Shown here one piece after another: positions 1-11,251 of a stretch of DNA of 64,000 nucleotides. Where the stretch lies: positions 1,922,001-1,986,000 of the forward strand of contig CM065890.1 of assembly GCA_033439255.1 (NCBI GenBank). Reading direction: 5' to 3'. The translations under genes and the position numbers were made by a program. How positions within the stretch are numbered: position 1 is the stretch's first letter; the number at the start of each line of letters is the position of its first letter. This DNA comes from Hericium rajendrae (lineage: Eukaryota > Basidiomycota > Agaricomycetes > Russulales > Hericiaceae). Below the pieces are notes generated by a model. It saw only the letters and a list, made by a program, of their open reading frames with translations. It did no database searches and was not told the origin of the DNA.

Positions 1-526
1 TTTCCCATCCCTGAGATGGTCCGACAAACTTATCGCATTTTGAATCGGCCATCAGTGCCGCCTCTTCCAGGTCCTCTCCGACATCACGTCCTGCGACATC
101 TGCAGCGAACGCATGTCCAAGCCCGTCACGTACGTACCCGTCCTCCTCCTCCCAACAGAACCTAAATGCAGCGCTAGACTCGACTGTGGCCACACCTTCT
201 GCGAGCCTTGCGTCTCGCGCTGGTTCCGCACCATCGAAGAGCAGCACAAAGACCTCTACCCGCAGTACGACCCCGCCACATCCGTGCCCGCCCCGGACGC
301 CGCACTCCTCATGCACCTGAGCCCATCCAACCGTGTCCTGCTCACCGAGATAGCGGAGGAGAATCCGTGCCCGCCGTATACGTGTCCGAACTGCCGCAAG
401 GCGGTCGGCAGGCCGGTGGAGTGCTTTAAGCTGAGGGCGGTGGTGGATGCGGTTGCAGAAGCGGCTGCACAGACGAAATCGGGGTCCAAGTCCGGTTCAG
501 GGATGGGGCCCGTACATGAGCTGTAG
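1..526 (+). CDS. RING-finger protein, copy 1 (5' partial)
   Basis: Only the last exon (71-526) is in the window; bases 1-70 are the end of an intron closing in CTCTTCCAG. The exon is in frame with the methionine at 113 and opens with a CDIC pair, followed by DCGHTFCEPC and CPNCRK, which gives the C-x2-C, C-x-H-x2-C-x2-C and C-x2-C zinc ligands of a RING domain. About 60 residues separate the CEPC and CPNC ligands, much longer than in a standard RING, so the loop is expanded. A RING of this kind normally recruits an E2 for ubiquitin transfer; the substrate is unknown. The gene is closely similar to the next one, including the intron end and about 140 bp of 3' flank, so the two are a tandem duplicate. 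The tail here is short and rich in Ala, Lys, Ser and Gly. Confidence 0.8.
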
Positions 527-539
527 TCTCTTGGTTTGG

Positions 540-1273
540 TTCGTGGATAAGGCAGGACGGGGAACGGCCGTGGTACATGAACTGTATAAGACTTCGTTGA
601 CGCTTGAGTGCGGATGTATGTAGGCCGCATTGTGTATTGGTTTGCAGTTAAATAATGCTTATACTTAAAGGACGGCCAGGTGAAATCGGATTTCGTGAAA
701 GCCCAGATCATAGTCTCCCTAAGGCAGAGTAGACGAATACTCAACCATCGTGCCTCAGGGTCGTTTCATCTGACCCAGATCACACCGTCGAATGCTGCCA
801 CAGAAATCTTCGAGACCAGGAGTAACGGGCAGATATAACGAATGACGAGCGATGAAGGAGCTCTTTAACTTGTTAGAGGTGGCCGAGAGCGCACATGACA
901 AGAGCAGAAGACGACGGTGAAGACACTGAGTTAAGAGCTCGAGAGAGAGCGAGCGAAGACCCGGTACGTATATACATAAACGGAAGAAAACGTACTAACC
1001 TCGCCAGATCCGCTGAATGCCCACGTTGTCATCGACGACAGCTGACGCTCTGTCCATCAGACAGCCTCTCGTCTCCGGACACCCTCACAAAGAACCTCAC
1101 AGCATGAGGAAGCTGTTTATTCGTCGAGACAGGCAAGGTTCATGCCGACGCAGTCGCCGCTTCCCTAGTAATCCTAGGATATGCATAAGGCAGTGGGCGG
1201 GCATAGGCCATCTTGTTCCAGACACGTCGGGTCCACTGAGCGACGTCCACCAAAGAACGGGAGACATAACTCT
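540..1273. other. Intergenic: 3' flank of RING copy 1 and upstream region of copy 2
   Basis: The first ~140 bp resemble the 3' flank of the downstream copy, showing that the duplication reaches beyond the coding part. The rest carries only short open frames without splice support, so I call no gene. It probably holds the promoter of copy 2. Confidence 0.5.
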
Positions 1274-2188
1274 ATGGAGAACGAAAGACTCATCAACGAC
1301 GACTCCGAGGTATAGTCGTGTTCTCTTCGCACATTCGGCTCATCTCAACTTTGCAAGTAGGACATCGCCATGTACGAAGCGAGGCTCGAGAGCTACGAGC
1401 TCGAAGTAGCAAAGCTCCGTCAGCACAAGGAAGAGCTTGCAGAAGCCGCATCCCAGGCAGCAGCGACGCGATTCAGGATGGAGGATGAAGTTCTACAGCT
1501 GAAGGCAGAGCTAGACATGCAGAAGGCTGCAACACACGACGAGGTTCTACAGCTGAAGGCAGAGCTGAACATGCAAAAGGCCGCAACGCACGATGAAGTC
1601 AGTCCTCTCCTATCCCCGCAACTGTCTACCAAACTTTCCGCATGTTGAATCAAAAACTAGTGCCGCCTCTTCCAGGTTCTCGCCGACATCACGTCCTGCA
1701 ATATCTGCAGCGAACACATGTCGAAGCCCGTCACGTACGTCCCCGTCCTCCCACTCCCAACCGAGCCTAAACACACCCACAGACTCGACTGCGGCCACAC
1801 CTTCTGCGAGCCCTGCATCGCCAGCTGGTTCTGCACCATCGAAGAACAGCACAAAGGCCTTCACCCGCTCTACCACCCCGCCTCCGCCGTGCCCGCCCCG
1901 GACCCCGCACTCCTCCGGCACCTGAGCTCGCGCCACCGTGTTATGCTCACCGAGATAGCGGAGGAGAATCCGTGCCCGCCGTATACGTGTCCGAACTGCC
2001 GCAAGGCGGTCGGCAGGCCGGTGGAGTGCTTTACGTTGCGGGCGGTGGTGGATGCGGTTGCGGATGCAGCAGATGCAGCAGATGCAGTGGATGCAGCCGA
2101 TGCAGCCGATGCAGCCGATGCAGTCGATGCACGGATAATGCATAATGTCGGGATTCAAGTCCAGTTCGGGCATAGGGTCGATAGATGA
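1274..2188 (+). CDS. RING-finger protein with coiled coil, copy 2
   Basis: Model: exons 1274-1309, 1361-1597 and 1676-2188, all phase 0, giving about 260 residues. The first ATG (1274) is the earliest that joins in frame through a 51-nt intron; a start at 1370 is the alternative. Residues ~15-85 are a charged coiled coil containing a repeated block with VLQLKAEL, itself a small internal duplication. The RING follows: CNIC, DCGHTFCEPC, then a long insertion and CPNCRK. The C-terminal tail is an acidic Asp-Ala-Ala/Val run encoded by a 9-bp microsatellite that copy 1 lacks. The protein is a probable E3 ubiquitin ligase, with the coiled coil likely used for dimerisation. No family-specific name is warranted. 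The gene is convergent with the sec24 gene. Confidence 0.8.
2063..2131 (+). repeat. 9-bp coding microsatellite (GATGCAGCM)n
   Basis: About 7.7 copies of a 9-bp unit, GATGCAGCA/C with GATGCAGTG and GATGCAGTC variants. They lie in frame in the last exon of RING copy 2 and encode repeated Asp-Ala-Ala/Val. Copy 1 has no such array at the matching place. Confidence 0.9.
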
Positions 2189-2911
2189 GCCATAGTCTCT
2201 TGGTTTGTCCGTGGATAAGCGGGATGGGGACGGCCGTGGTACATGAACCATGAACTGTATAAGATTTCGTTGATGCTTGAGCGTGGATGTACATATGTAG
2301 TAGACCACATTGTGTATTGATTTGCAGTCGGATAATAGAGAGTTTTCGCAACTGGCCGACTCGGACCCGGACTCGACTGGTGGAGCGCCAAGTCCAACTG
2401 GTATGCAACTGGCAGGGTGGAGCGACCAATGGAGAGTAGGATTCGACTGACTGGGGTCGAGTCGGAGGGCTGCAAAAACTCTCTACTGTAATGCCTCGTC
2501 ACTTGAAGGATGGCCAGTAGAATACTGATAGAATACTGAGCTAGCATCGTCAGATAAACCCGGGTCAGGAAAGCCAAGATCACACTATGGAACACTGCCA
2601 AAAAAAACAGCCTATGTACTCCTTCTCCTGACCGAGCCACAGATATGAGCTCACGAGCAGCCACATCCCCACGTTCGCCGACAGTCAAAATGCCACACTT
2701 TGCAAACGCAATCACTCACGAGTCACAAACAAACAGCACGATCCACCCCGAGGCGCTGCATTCAATCGACGTTCATCTAGCGACTACGACACGAGGCGCA
2801 CGGGTACCAGTCTGAACCACAAGAAGTAGGAGAGGATAAAAAATATTCACGCATTCAACTGTACATCAGTAACCGCTTCCATTTGTCTGTCGCGCAATCA
2901 GGACGGATCAT
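2189..2911. other. Intergenic, convergent 3' ends
   Basis: This lies between the stop of RING copy 2 and the stop of sec24. Its first ~150 bp match the 3' flank of RING copy 1. Beyond that no exon-like frame, repeat or RNA gene was seen. Confidence 0.5.
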
Positions 2912-5900
2912 TCACAAGACAAACAGAAGACGCACTTTATCCTTCAGCTGCCCGATGAACTGCTGGTAGCTCGGCAGCACGTCCGCACGGTCCTGGATCA
3001 GCCCGCTCATGGCCCACAGGCGCAGCGGCGGCTCGCCGTCCTCCTTCACAACGTACAGATGCGGGTAGTACACGCCGCGGCGCATTTCGCGCGTCTTTTG
3101 GATGATGGCATTCACGCGCTGCGAGAAGGGGTTATCCAGCAGCGGCAGGGTCATCTGCATGGACATGTTAGTGCATCATTCCAAGCATGCGAAAACACTG
3201 GAGCAAACCTTGCCGCCGCGCAGGACCTCGTAACTCGGCAAGTTGAAGATGTCGACGACGAGCTGCGGCACGGCATCACGCCCGACGTAGAGGAAGATGG
3301 TCTGGCCGTCCTCGATGAGGTATAGACCATGTCGCACGATCCGTTCTGACGTGAGCGGGAACGGTGGAGGCATGATCACGCCGTGCTCGCCGACGGTGCC
3401 AGCCTGTAAAGCGGCACGAGTCAGTCAGAAAGGTAGTCAGTCAAATCGTACCATTTACTCACCTCAGGAGGCATGTCATGCAGCGAGTAGAAATTAGGGT
3501 GGATGTAAGGCATCAGCAGCTCCGAAGGCAACGAAGTAAGCAGAGCCTGCGCATACGCCCTGAGATCCGGTGGGATCTGAGCGCTTTGCCGAACGCCAAC
3601 CTAGACACAACAGTTAGTACTGGGTCCGTCGCACTCGAAATGAAGGTCAAACTAACATTCTTGAGCAACCCGAGCACCAGCAGCGGCAGATACTTGAGAT
3701 TCTCGCTGATCGCCAGCTGTGCGCTGGCACCCGACCCAGCCGCAGTCATGCTCGACTTGTACGACTGCAGGATCTCGACCATCTTCGCGAGGACCGCATC
3801 GCGCGCGTCCTCGAGCTTATGGGTGATCGAGCGCTCGACGGCCTTGTTCGCGAGCAGCGTGGCGATGGCGACCTGGTCTGCAGACGCATATACCTCCGAC
3901 AGGTTCGAGGTAGTCGGCAGCGCAAGCGTGATGACACGAATGCGACGCTCGCCTACATATTTGAGTTAGCGACAAGTCATTTGATGGAAAGCGGGCCACG
4001 CACCATAGCAAGTCGTGTGCAACACCGCTGTCTGGAGCACGACGAATGGTGTCGTCAGATTTTCCTCGATCTGTACTTCGATCGCATATGACGTGTCCTG
4101 TGGCACAGCAGGCATGGCGAGCAGGTCCGTCGAGCGCACGAAGAAGTTGCCGTGGAAGGATGCCATGCGGAGCCCACGCGATGCACGCACGCGCATAACG
4201 GCTTCCAACATAATTGGCATCGCGAGCACCTCACCGAACTCATGTGCGAACTTAACGGCGTCTTCGGAGCGCGCGGCATTGAAGGCAGGGTAGAAGTACG
4301 TCTGTCCAGACGTGTAATGCGGGAGACAAGCTGAGTACCGTACAGTGAGCAAAAGCGCTGGACAATGTATAAATGATAGTACCTAGTGTAGCGATATCCT
4401 GATACGCTGAACTGAACAGGAACATATCGACTGAGACTTGTGCGCGCGAACATTCGATAGCAAAGGTCTTGTAGAAGGGAGAAGCGGCTTGCAGAAGGCC
4501 GGACTCCTAGTTAAAACTGAGTTCGTTGTATGAGAGAGAGTTTACATGAGCGCTGACCTTCGATGTCCCAAGAACCTTGGGGTCTTCTCTGTTCTTGAGT
4601 GCCCCCGGGCCAATAGTAGGCAGAGTCGATGACAGAACCATAATCTTACCACCTATCGGTGCCTGCATCGCGATGATTCAAGAAGTCAGAATCATTGCAG
4701 GTATGTGGATCGCGAAGAGACGCACCATAAGCTTGAAACCGGCCTGTAGCGCAGGGCCTAAAGCGCTCCCCAGCGTATGGTTCTCCTGGAACATGTCGTT
4801 CACCCTGCCGAGCAAGGCCTCGAGCGAGGCGCGTGCTTCCGAGAGGTTGACAAGAAGGTCGGTGGGTTTGGGAAGGAAGACGTCGTCGATGTCAGATACC
4901 ACCATCATGGTGGAGTCCGTCGTGCCAGACTGAGATCACACGCGTCACTTTTTTCTGTCAAAGCTGTAATAAAACGAGGGCGCACGTACAGGCATGGAGA
5001 AGAAGTAGAGGGACGTGTCGAAGCCGATGATAGCGACTTTCGTCCGCTGATCCTCATTCGGAATGCGATCGAGATTCTCAAGGATAGTTCGAGTGGCCGT
5101 CGCAACCATGCCTTTCGATCAAAATGTCAGCGCGTAAGTCAATCGCAGTCGTAAAGCACTCGACAAACCTGATTGCACTGCTGAGTGGCTCACGTCGACC
5201 AAGAAGATGTACACCGCTGGCTGAGGCGGGCGCACCATGTACTCAGTAGGTGCGACGAACTCGACGACAGAATGATTGAGCTCTGCACGCGCCCATCGAT
5301 CGCCTGGCTGATTCCGGGCTTGGTCCCAATCGAAGAGTTGGGGAACCTCGTTCGACATGGAGCACATACAGCATCGCCAGCTGACGTGTACACGTCAGAA
5401 TTTTGCGACCAGCATGCATACATGCAAGGCTCACCGATTGCCACCATCGATAAACTGGACATAAGGGTTTATGTACGTCCTGCATCTCCTGCACCGCGCG
5501 ATGACTGTGTCCGTGACGACGGGCACGGGCTCCTCTCCTTCCTTCACCGAGCGATACGGGGTAAGAATCAACCCCAGTGGAATCTTGCTCTTCCCCAAAA
5601 GCGAGCTCGTTGTAGGGATCGCATTCAGCGTGGAGCGCTGGTATGAGAAGTGCGCATTCGCATGTGGAGACGGAGAGATCGACGCGCCAGGTGGTAGGCG
5701 GATTTCAGGCGGAGGTCTTGACAGCTCTCGTGGGTCGGGCGGTGTCGTGAGCAAGTTTGTAGTGTAGATCTGGAACTGTTTCTGCCCGGCTGCACCACCC
5801 ATGCCCATCTGCCCAAACTGGTCCGCGAGTGCACCGACCTGACCTCCGGGGCCTTGGGGCTGGGTTCCGTACGCGGGCTGTTGGTACTGGGGCCCATTGA

Positions 5901-6417
5901 TGTAGTCTGGCTCGCCGGGAGGCGCGTAGTATGGCGCGCCGGTGGGCTGCTGTTGCTGTGACGCGAATTGGTTTTCGGCCGCGAGACCTGGGGTGAAGAG
6001 CTGGCCGCCTGCTTGCTGCGGAGCCACACCAGCGCCTGCGCCGCCATAAGCTGGTGGGGCGGTGAGGCCATCGGATGCGCCATAATAGGCTTGTGTTTGG
6101 CCCGCTGCGTATTGGCGTCGTTTCCCGTGATGTGTTGTCGGTGGGGGAGACCCAGAAGCAGGTGGAGGAGATCCAGCGGGTGCAGCAGCGGAGGGATGTT
6201 CCCACTGGGCACGACCAGATGCAGTTTCTGTGGCGGGCAGTACGTCGCGTCACAAACGAAAAGGCCAATAGCATTGCTCTCGTACCAATGAAAACGTATC
6301 TCTGATTCGCAGCGTCCCTGTGCGGCAATATACATGATGATTCACGAAGCGAAAAGAGGCTGAAACGTACCATTCTGCGGCCCATCCTGGAGGCAGTTGC
6401 TGCGCTGGATCAGCCAT
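2912..6417 (-). CDS. SEC24: COPII coat protein Sec24 with N-terminal WW domain
   Basis: Thirteen exons (6417-6371, 6317-6286, 6227-5435, 5380-5169, 5111-4990, 4929-4726, 4662-4558, 4506-4383, 4330-4004, 3952-3657, 3600-3463, 3403-3209, 3154-2912) keep frame throughout and give 945 residues, normal for Sec24. Sec24 is the cargo-binding partner of Sec23 in the COPII coat that buds vesicles from the endoplasmic reticulum. Seen in order: a WW domain at residues ~8-38 (LPPGW start, AQWEHP end) built from exons 1-3; a low-complexity Pro/Gln/Gly linker; the zinc finger C272-x2-C275...C294-x2-C297; the trunk with [10 protein letters not shown] and YIFLVDVS; then helical and gelsolin-like regions to the C terminus. 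A WW domain is not part of animal or yeast Sec24 as I know it. The start is fixed by the ATG that begins the WW domain; no other ATG in frame fits. Confidence 0.95.
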
Positions 6418-7945
6418 GGGGAAGCAAGATGAGAGTAGAGGAGGAGGGACAGTTGCAGACGAATAATTGGACTTGGTTTGGTGATGCCCACCGTGACACG
6501 TACATGTTCCCACGCTACCTGCCTCGGCTTACCCCGGTTCTATGCACTGCTGGTTCCTCGACCAACTGCATCTAACATGCACGAAGTCCATGAAGGTGAA
6601 AGTTCTGTAAGGTGAAGGTAGCTTCTCTTGCGGTCTTGAAGGACGTCTGACAGTCCGCCGTCCATATGTTAATCAGGCGTGACCCGTGCAACTTCTTGAA
6701 CCGGATACATCGAAGGTGGTCTACTTTTACCGAGTTCTCGTTTCCTTGGGATTTGCGCCCCCACATAACCTGAGCTGGAAATATTCTCATTGTCGAGCCC
6801 GACTGTTAGGTTTCTCACCGCTCGAACACGTCAGCATCTCGTTGATTGTGTGTCCATGCTTCTGAAACCCTCCCTTCTCTCGCTCGCGAAAGTGTGCTAG
6901 ATCACCTTACGAGTCGGTTAACCTGGTCAATGCAAAGTAGGTCATACTCCGCGGACAGGATCTTGACGTTTTTCTTGCATGTGAACACCGGAACTATCAA
7001 TCCATCGTATTCCGCAGTCCAAGCACGCCCCATTCCCAAGCTCTAGAAATCATATACATGCTATTGCAGGGTGGAGATGGTGAGCCTCACGTTCCATCTT
7101 CATCATGCACCGAGATTTATCTGCACGCTGTTGTGGAGTGGCCGTTTCACCCATTGATTTATTCATACTATTCTCTTCACGGTGCACTTTGGGCTGCTGT
7201 GGCGCAGTGGTGAACGGATCATCTTGCAGGTGTATATGACACCATTGCAATGGTCTACTCCAGTATGTAGGTGCCACGAATTACCTGGATAAGTTTTCAG
7301 GTGCTAGCCTCCTCGAAGAAAGTTTACTTCTTCCATACGTCATAGAGAGTATTCCGGACTTCGGATTTACTGCCTTCTAGCTGCAATCCCGCTGGGTACA
7401 TTCCAACGTATGTTGGCACCAAGCACCCTGCGAGTAGCTTCCATCGGTGTTTGCTACGCATTTATTCCATCATCACAGCAAGCCGGCACCAGTCGAATGG
7501 TTTTACCTGAGGTAAGTAGTTCCATCGTGAATCCGAGTCGCCCGGTAGTCTGACGAGTTCAACTCATGTGGGTTGCTGGAACCGAGATATGAGCTGCACT
7601 AGCAGACTATTTCCTGCGGTCATCAGATTATCATGCGCGGCGCCCCGCACCACGCATGCCTATCATGCCGTATACAACGGCCCACAGACTCCACGAGCGA
7701 TATACCCCGCATCGCACTGGCGCCCCTCCAGCTCTGATTTTAGCGAAATGAAGCCTCGATATCTTCACACGATGGTCATCGCCCGTCTCATGTCGCCTAT
7801 TCGCGGTGCTCGGATGTGTTTCACCCACAATCTTGCCATGGGCTAGTGATGCATCTGAGGACATAGCTGATACAATGGACAGCTCAGACGGCCATCACAG
7901 CGGGCTCAGCATACGTTTTTATTTGCTCATACTGACCACCTGCTC
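6418..7945. other. Intergenic, no gene seen
   Basis: Lies between the divergent sec24 (-) and the secreted-protein gene (+). Only short frames without splice partners or recognisable protein are present on either strand. It presumably contains both promoters. Confidence 0.5.
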
Positions 7946-7946
7946 G

Positions 7947-7954
7947 TATATACA
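7947..7954 (+). promoter_or_regulatory. Putative TATA box of secreted-protein gene 1
   Basis: TATATACA lies 90 bp before the ATG at 8037, a normal distance for a fungal TATA box with a short 5' UTR. Assigned by sequence and position only. Confidence 0.45.
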
Positions 7955-8036
7955 ACCTCCCTGCATACCCGAGTCCTCCCCAACTCAGATCAACCAATCG
8001 ATCCTACCCGCCGACCCACCGACCCAAGCTCTCACC

Positions 8037-8480
8037 ATGCAGTTCACTACTCCCGCCTTTGTCTCTCTCGTCGTCCTCGCCCTGCACAGCACCGTCGCAC
8101 GCTCCGCGGAAGTCGCCTTCTTCACCAGTCGCAACAACTGCGCCGGCGAGCCCTCGCAGGACTACAAGAACGTCCCGTGCAACCACTGCGTCGACCCGCC
8201 CTTCGGTGCGCTCCCTTTCCCCGTCGCCGACGTCTCTCTTTCGTCTTGACCCGTGCGACACGACAGATTGATATGCAGAGCGTTTCTCCGGCCTGTCGTC
8301 GAGCAACCGTGTCACGATCAACAACGAGGTAGGTGCTCCGTATCGGCTTGCGTGTGTTTATTGACGCGCGGGGGTCCGGAGGATGGATGCACAAGTGCGT
8401 CCCAGGTCGGCTAGGCCTACGGTAACTCGTGCGCCATGGCTGGCAGCACGGCTATTCGCTCTACGTACGTCTCATGCTGA
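8037..8480 (+). CDS. Small secreted cysteine-rich protein, copy 1 (possibly decaying)
   Basis: Exons 8037-8205 and 8279-8328 are clear. The third begins either at 8382, in which case TAG at 8412-8414 ends the protein early, or at 8415, using that TAG as the splice acceptor, in which case the frame runs to TGA at 8478-8480. The first ~24 residues are a hydrophobic signal peptide. The mature part has Cys35-x12-Cys48-x2-Cys51, then VDPPF and NRVTINNE. The paralogue at 55,468-56,093 shares these spacings, the intron positions and the third-exon segment with YGN-[ST]-C; there the TAG position is CAG (Gln). The product is expected outside the cell. It has no enzyme motif and I do not recognise a named family. 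Whether it is functional depends on which third-exon splice is used. Confidence 0.65.
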
Positions 8481-8848
8481 GCGGCTCGCCACGCGTTGTC
8501 AGCTGCGAATGGTGTGGTATTCCGTTGGGGGGTGATCTGTGTAGTGCCACTTGTATGCTGAGATGTGGACGTTGTATATGTATGCAGTGTACGAATGTGA
8601 TGTATCGTTCCGGACTCGTCTTTTGTTCTGAACCCTGTTCTGTCGAATCACAAATCTACATCTACGCACTCACAGCCTTGTCCATTCCACTAAAAACCTG
8701 CAACGGTGAAAAAAAGCCACGGAATTCTAGAGCACTGCCAGTCTCATGACGACAGAAATTTCGGATTTCCGTCATTCATAATCAGAGTATAGACAGAACC
8801 CTCCAATTACACCTCAAGATCACCACAAACGAACAAACAGCATCCCCA

Positions 8849-11251
8849 TTACCGCTTTCTCCGCGTCGTGCTCTTCGCCACAGCCGTCCCAGCCGTCGCC
8901 GTCGCCCTCGACCGCCTCCTCCCCCCAGTACTGATCTTCTGCGGGGACGGTGGCTCCGGCGAGCTCGACGCAACACTAAGCCGCGAGCTCCGCCTCGGCT
9001 TGAACACCCCGTCCGCGTCCTCCTGCTGTGGGCGCGCCGTCCGCCCCTTGCGCAAGGGCCGCTTCACGAGCGGCGCCACCTCGTCCTCGTCCTCCTCGGG
9101 CTGGTCGTCGGGCATAAACGCGCCGGGCACGCTCCGCGTCGACGTGGACTCCTTCATCTGGGGCGCCGCCTTGCGCGCGCGCGAGGTGCGCGTCTGGCGC
9201 GTTTTGTTCGGCGGCGGGGAGGAAGACGGGGAGGGCGGCTGGTGAGAGTGGTTTTTTGAGCGTTCCCGCCTGTGTGCTGGGGCAGGTTCGTCGTCGTGGA
9301 AGGCCCCCGGGAGGCGGCGCTCGACGTCCTCGATCTCGGGCTGTTCTTTGGCGTTGCGGCCGAATAAGGAGTGTGCGAATGACGCGGTCTGCGGCTCCTC
9401 GTGGCCAGATGCTCGCTGGCCTGTGCGAGGCGCTTCTTCCTCTGCACGTTCAGGCTGCACGTCTGCGTCCTCTCGGTGGTCCTTCACCCACTGTTTCTGC
9501 GGTACCGACTGTGGCGGAGTGACGAGATTGAGCCGATTGGAAGGCGCTGATGGCTCAGGCGGATTATAGAACGCGTTGCGTTTCGAGCTGGCTGACGCGT
9601 TGGTAGTACCGAAGAGAGATGACGAGCCGTTGGCTGCTGCACTCGAGCGGCCTTGGCTTAACCGAGGTCCGCGGAAGGTTGGCTGGAGACCTGAAGGAGC
9701 TGAGGGACGCGTACTTGTCGATCCCGACAGCGGTATTTGCGTAAGTGGCTGTGAGGCCTGTGATCCCACAAGACCAAACGTTGGGCCTTGACTGCCGTCC
9801 ACATTCCCATTCATAGCAGGGGAATATGTATCGCGTGTTCTTGCCACACCTGTGACAATATGACTGGATGGGATAATCGGGCTAACGCGAGGTGCTGCAG
9901 GTCCCGGGAGTCCAAGCGTAAATGTCTGGGACCCGGAGGAAGATGGCGTAGGTGTCGGCAGCTGCTTCACAGGCTGGACCTCCTCCCACGACATGCTGAG
10001 GTCCTCGAAGTTACCATTTGGTTTGGCCTTGGCCTTGGTGGGCGCGTGTTTCTGCGGAACATTGCCCTTGCCTTGCCCAAGTGTCGAGAGTTCCTCTTCA
10101 ATCTGCAGTCGCTCGATGGATGGTAGCAATGCCACAGCATCATCAACCATCTTGCGACGGTCCTCGACTGCTTGCGAGACGCGCTGACCATGGGCTGCAT
10201 TCGTGAACTGTCGATCCAGTTTCACAGCCTTGGCATAATTGCCGGAGTGAATGAGGCGAACGCAGACCAAATCTTGCAGGATGGCCACAGACGTCGGAGG
10301 AAGTGAAGACGGGGGTTCGAGGGCGAATGCATGAATGAGGTTTTGTTCGAAGGGGGAGAAGGGAAATGCGATGAGTCGAGAGAGAGGTTCCGTGCGCGGC
10401 GCGGCTGAAGGATGGGTGAATAAGACATAGAAGAAAATGAAAGAACAACACTCACGAGAAAGACACCAGCTGAGAAGTTTCCGTAGGAGCCGGGACCGCG
10501 TCTCGGTCGTTTCGGGGAATGAGCGCTGGTATAGCCATGCTTCCATCAAATTGTTTTCTGCCAGTGCTACAGCGTACATGTCGATGTCGTCGGGTTCCGT
10601 AAGTAGGGGTTTGGCCGTGCGTATGTAACGCAGGATGAGGGTGTTGGCATTGTCAGAAAGAGAGATGGCCTGCAAGATTTTTGAGGTATAGTCGCGATTC
10701 AGTCGAACGTCAGCCAGTAACGAGATCGCTCTCTACATAGTTGCTATTGATGAGACGAGTCCATTCAGATAGATCTGGTGTGACGTACCTCCACATCAAT
10801 GCCCGAATCCAAGTGCCAATACGCGTCCGACAATGCCGAGAACTGTGGAGGTATACACCTCTCCTCCTTGAACGCCTCTTCCCTTCCATCCTGATGCCAT
10901 TTGAGCGAGAAATATATGAGACAGTCTTTCTTGAGTGCGTCGTAACTTGAGCTCTGTATGGCATCGAGTAGACGCCGAAGTGACACAACGTCGGTTGGTG
11001 GCCAAAGTGTGTCCGGCTCGCGTATGCCTCCTGATGCTAAGAGTATGTCAAAGATGAGAAGGTCGGACATTCTTGCGCGTCTCGTTTCTATTTCATGCGC
11101 TCGCGGTTCACGCCACGGGAATCCTTCGGAGGTGAGGTCGAAGAGAGCAAGGAGGTTTCCAGGATCTGACTGTGGGGCGTCCTGAAAGCCAGCCAACGTG
11201 TCAATTTTCCCAGTGTAAGTGAGATTAAAAGAGGGTACTCACAACGTCCAT
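8849..11251 (-). CDS. ELYS-like nuclear pore assembly protein
   Basis: Exons 11251-11243 (Met-Asp-Val only), 11181-10789, 10732-10456 and 10404-8849 close in frame to 744 residues. The N-terminal ~300 residues are helical and match the ELYS-like domain as I recall it (VCVRLIHSGNYAKAVKLD and similar repeats). ELYS/AHCTF1 family proteins anchor nuclear pore assembly on chromatin. The C-terminal half is disordered, rich in Ser, Pro, Arg and Glu, and ends in basic stretches (STTRRKR) resembling the DNA-binding tails of the family. The third intron, 10405-10455, is 51 nt and open in frame, so retention would add 17 residues without a stop. The 9-nt first exon is weakly supported; the start could lie elsewhere upstream. 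Confidence 0.75.

Noticed and set aside
8429-8749. Cysteine-rich open frame downstream of secreted-protein gene 1
   Set aside because: It overlaps the third exon of that gene in another frame and continues into AT-richer 3' flank; the cysteines come from TGT-rich sequence.
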